Shown here one piece after another: positions 63,526 to 64,000 of a stretch of DNA of 64,000 nt (position 1 is the stretch's first letter; each line of letters begins with the position of its first letter). Made by a program: the position numbers and the translations under genes. Source of the DNA: Daucus carota subsp. sativus (taxonomy: Eukaryota > Streptophyta > Magnoliopsida > Apiales > Apiaceae); assembly GCF_001625215.2 (NCBI RefSeq), contig NC_030383.2, forward strand, positions 13,280,779 to 13,344,778, in the 5' to 3' direction. A model generated the notes under the pieces. That model ran no database searches, was not told the origin of the DNA, and saw nothing but the letters and a program-made list of their open reading frames with translations.

Positions 63526-64000
63526 TTAATTCAGCAGCAGCACAGAGGCAGCTGGCGCTGGAGAGCCTGGAGAAGCAGCCGGTGGAGGTGAAGGTCGACG
63601 TTCTTCAACAGCAACCATAAGCTTTTGGCCAAGGGAACAATAGTTTAAAATGGTACAGACATAATAAAAGACACCTTCCTCCATTAGAAGAACATTTGCT
63701 GGACCAGTGTAAACACTGAAAGGTTGATCTGCAGTGCAGGCTTTAAACTCACGCCCCGATACTTGGAACAAGTTGTGAAGCTCTGGATCATAGTCAAACA
63801 CTGCACTTACAGTTTTTTCATAAAAGCCAGTCAGCATATATGATTGCATACAAGTATAACATATTAACATCTCATTTGATCTATAAACATGATGTCGAAG
63901 AAAGGAAGAACGTACACAGAGTGTCGCCGACGACGAAAGAGTGAGAGGAAGACCAATTAGTGTAGAAGTCATTGGTTAGAGGGATAGACCACTTGTAGTT
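63526..64000 (-). CDS. Phytocyanin / early-nodulin-like protein, partial at the window edge
   Basis: Exon 1 enters from the right edge and ends at 63916 (KWSIPLTNDFYTNWSSSHSF, VVGDTL). A 115-bp GT-AG intron follows, then exon 2 63800-63526. The joined phase gives DTLLFDYDPELHNLFQVSG, then FKACTADQPFSVYTGP and FYYVCTILNYCSLGQKLMVAV, and a Pro/Ala-rich tail ending LLLN. This is the plastocyanin-like fold of phytocyanins, secreted or cell-wall proteins with a disulfide between the two Cys. The first His and the Cys are kept, but the second ligand position, usually His in GHC, is Asn in NYC, and the axial position is Gln, so copper binding is doubtful. The tail is short for a GPI signal. The start codon and signal peptide are outside the window. 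Confidence 0.82.

Overview
This is a stretch of a plant nuclear genome, almost certainly a eudicot. It is AT-rich and gene-poor, with spliced genes carrying GT-AG introns, plant-specific receptor kinases, a phytocyanin-like gene and typical plant transposons (Ty3/gypsy of the Athila and Tat types, an L1-like LINE, Stowaway, Tourist, hAT and Mutator MITEs). I cannot name the species from the sequence.

The low-copy backbone is a minus-strand cluster of five G-type lectin S-receptor-like kinases, called SRLK-a to SRLK-e here. SRLK-a (4443-6889) is cut off inside its kinase domain by an Athila-like retrotransposon whose 3' part fills 2-4442. SRLK-b (17905-20993) and SRLK-c (43799-46888) have complete, phase-consistent exon sets of 831 and 821 codons. 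SRLK-d (47665-51025, 827 codons) is a more distant complete paralogue. SRLK-e (61920-62941) has lost most of its ectodomain and the whole kinase core. Around them lie an intact single-EF-hand KIC/PBP1-like gene (55627-55983, +), the 3' exons of a bHLH transcription factor (59826-60928, -) and a phytocyanin-like gene running off the right edge (63526-64000, -).

SRLK-a, -b and -c sit in tandemly duplicated blocks that share flanking sequence, so many insertions can be seen together with their empty site in a sister block: an 873-bp retroposon with 20-bp target duplications, an L1-like LINE, MITEs of three superfamilies and a solo LTR.

Between 22.8 and 41.0 kb, the 5' flank of SRLK-b holds two related Ty3/gypsy elements, both in minus orientation. 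Element B (22829-28494) is a very young non-autonomous element with 1.5-kb LTRs and no gag-pol. Element A (28819-41019) is a 12.2-kb Tat-type element with gag-protease-RT-RNaseH-RNaseH-integrase broken by four in-frame stops. On its opposite strand it carries a separate, spliced antisense gene with its own TATA box. A solo LTR of the same family is at 10430-11420. All three share the primer-site and LTR-end layout, a palindromic TATA region and an extraordinary density of short CG-rich palindromes built on GGCGCGCC, absent from the rest of the window. This palindrome-laden autonomous/non-autonomous pair with a spliced antisense gene is the best candidate here for an undescribed system.
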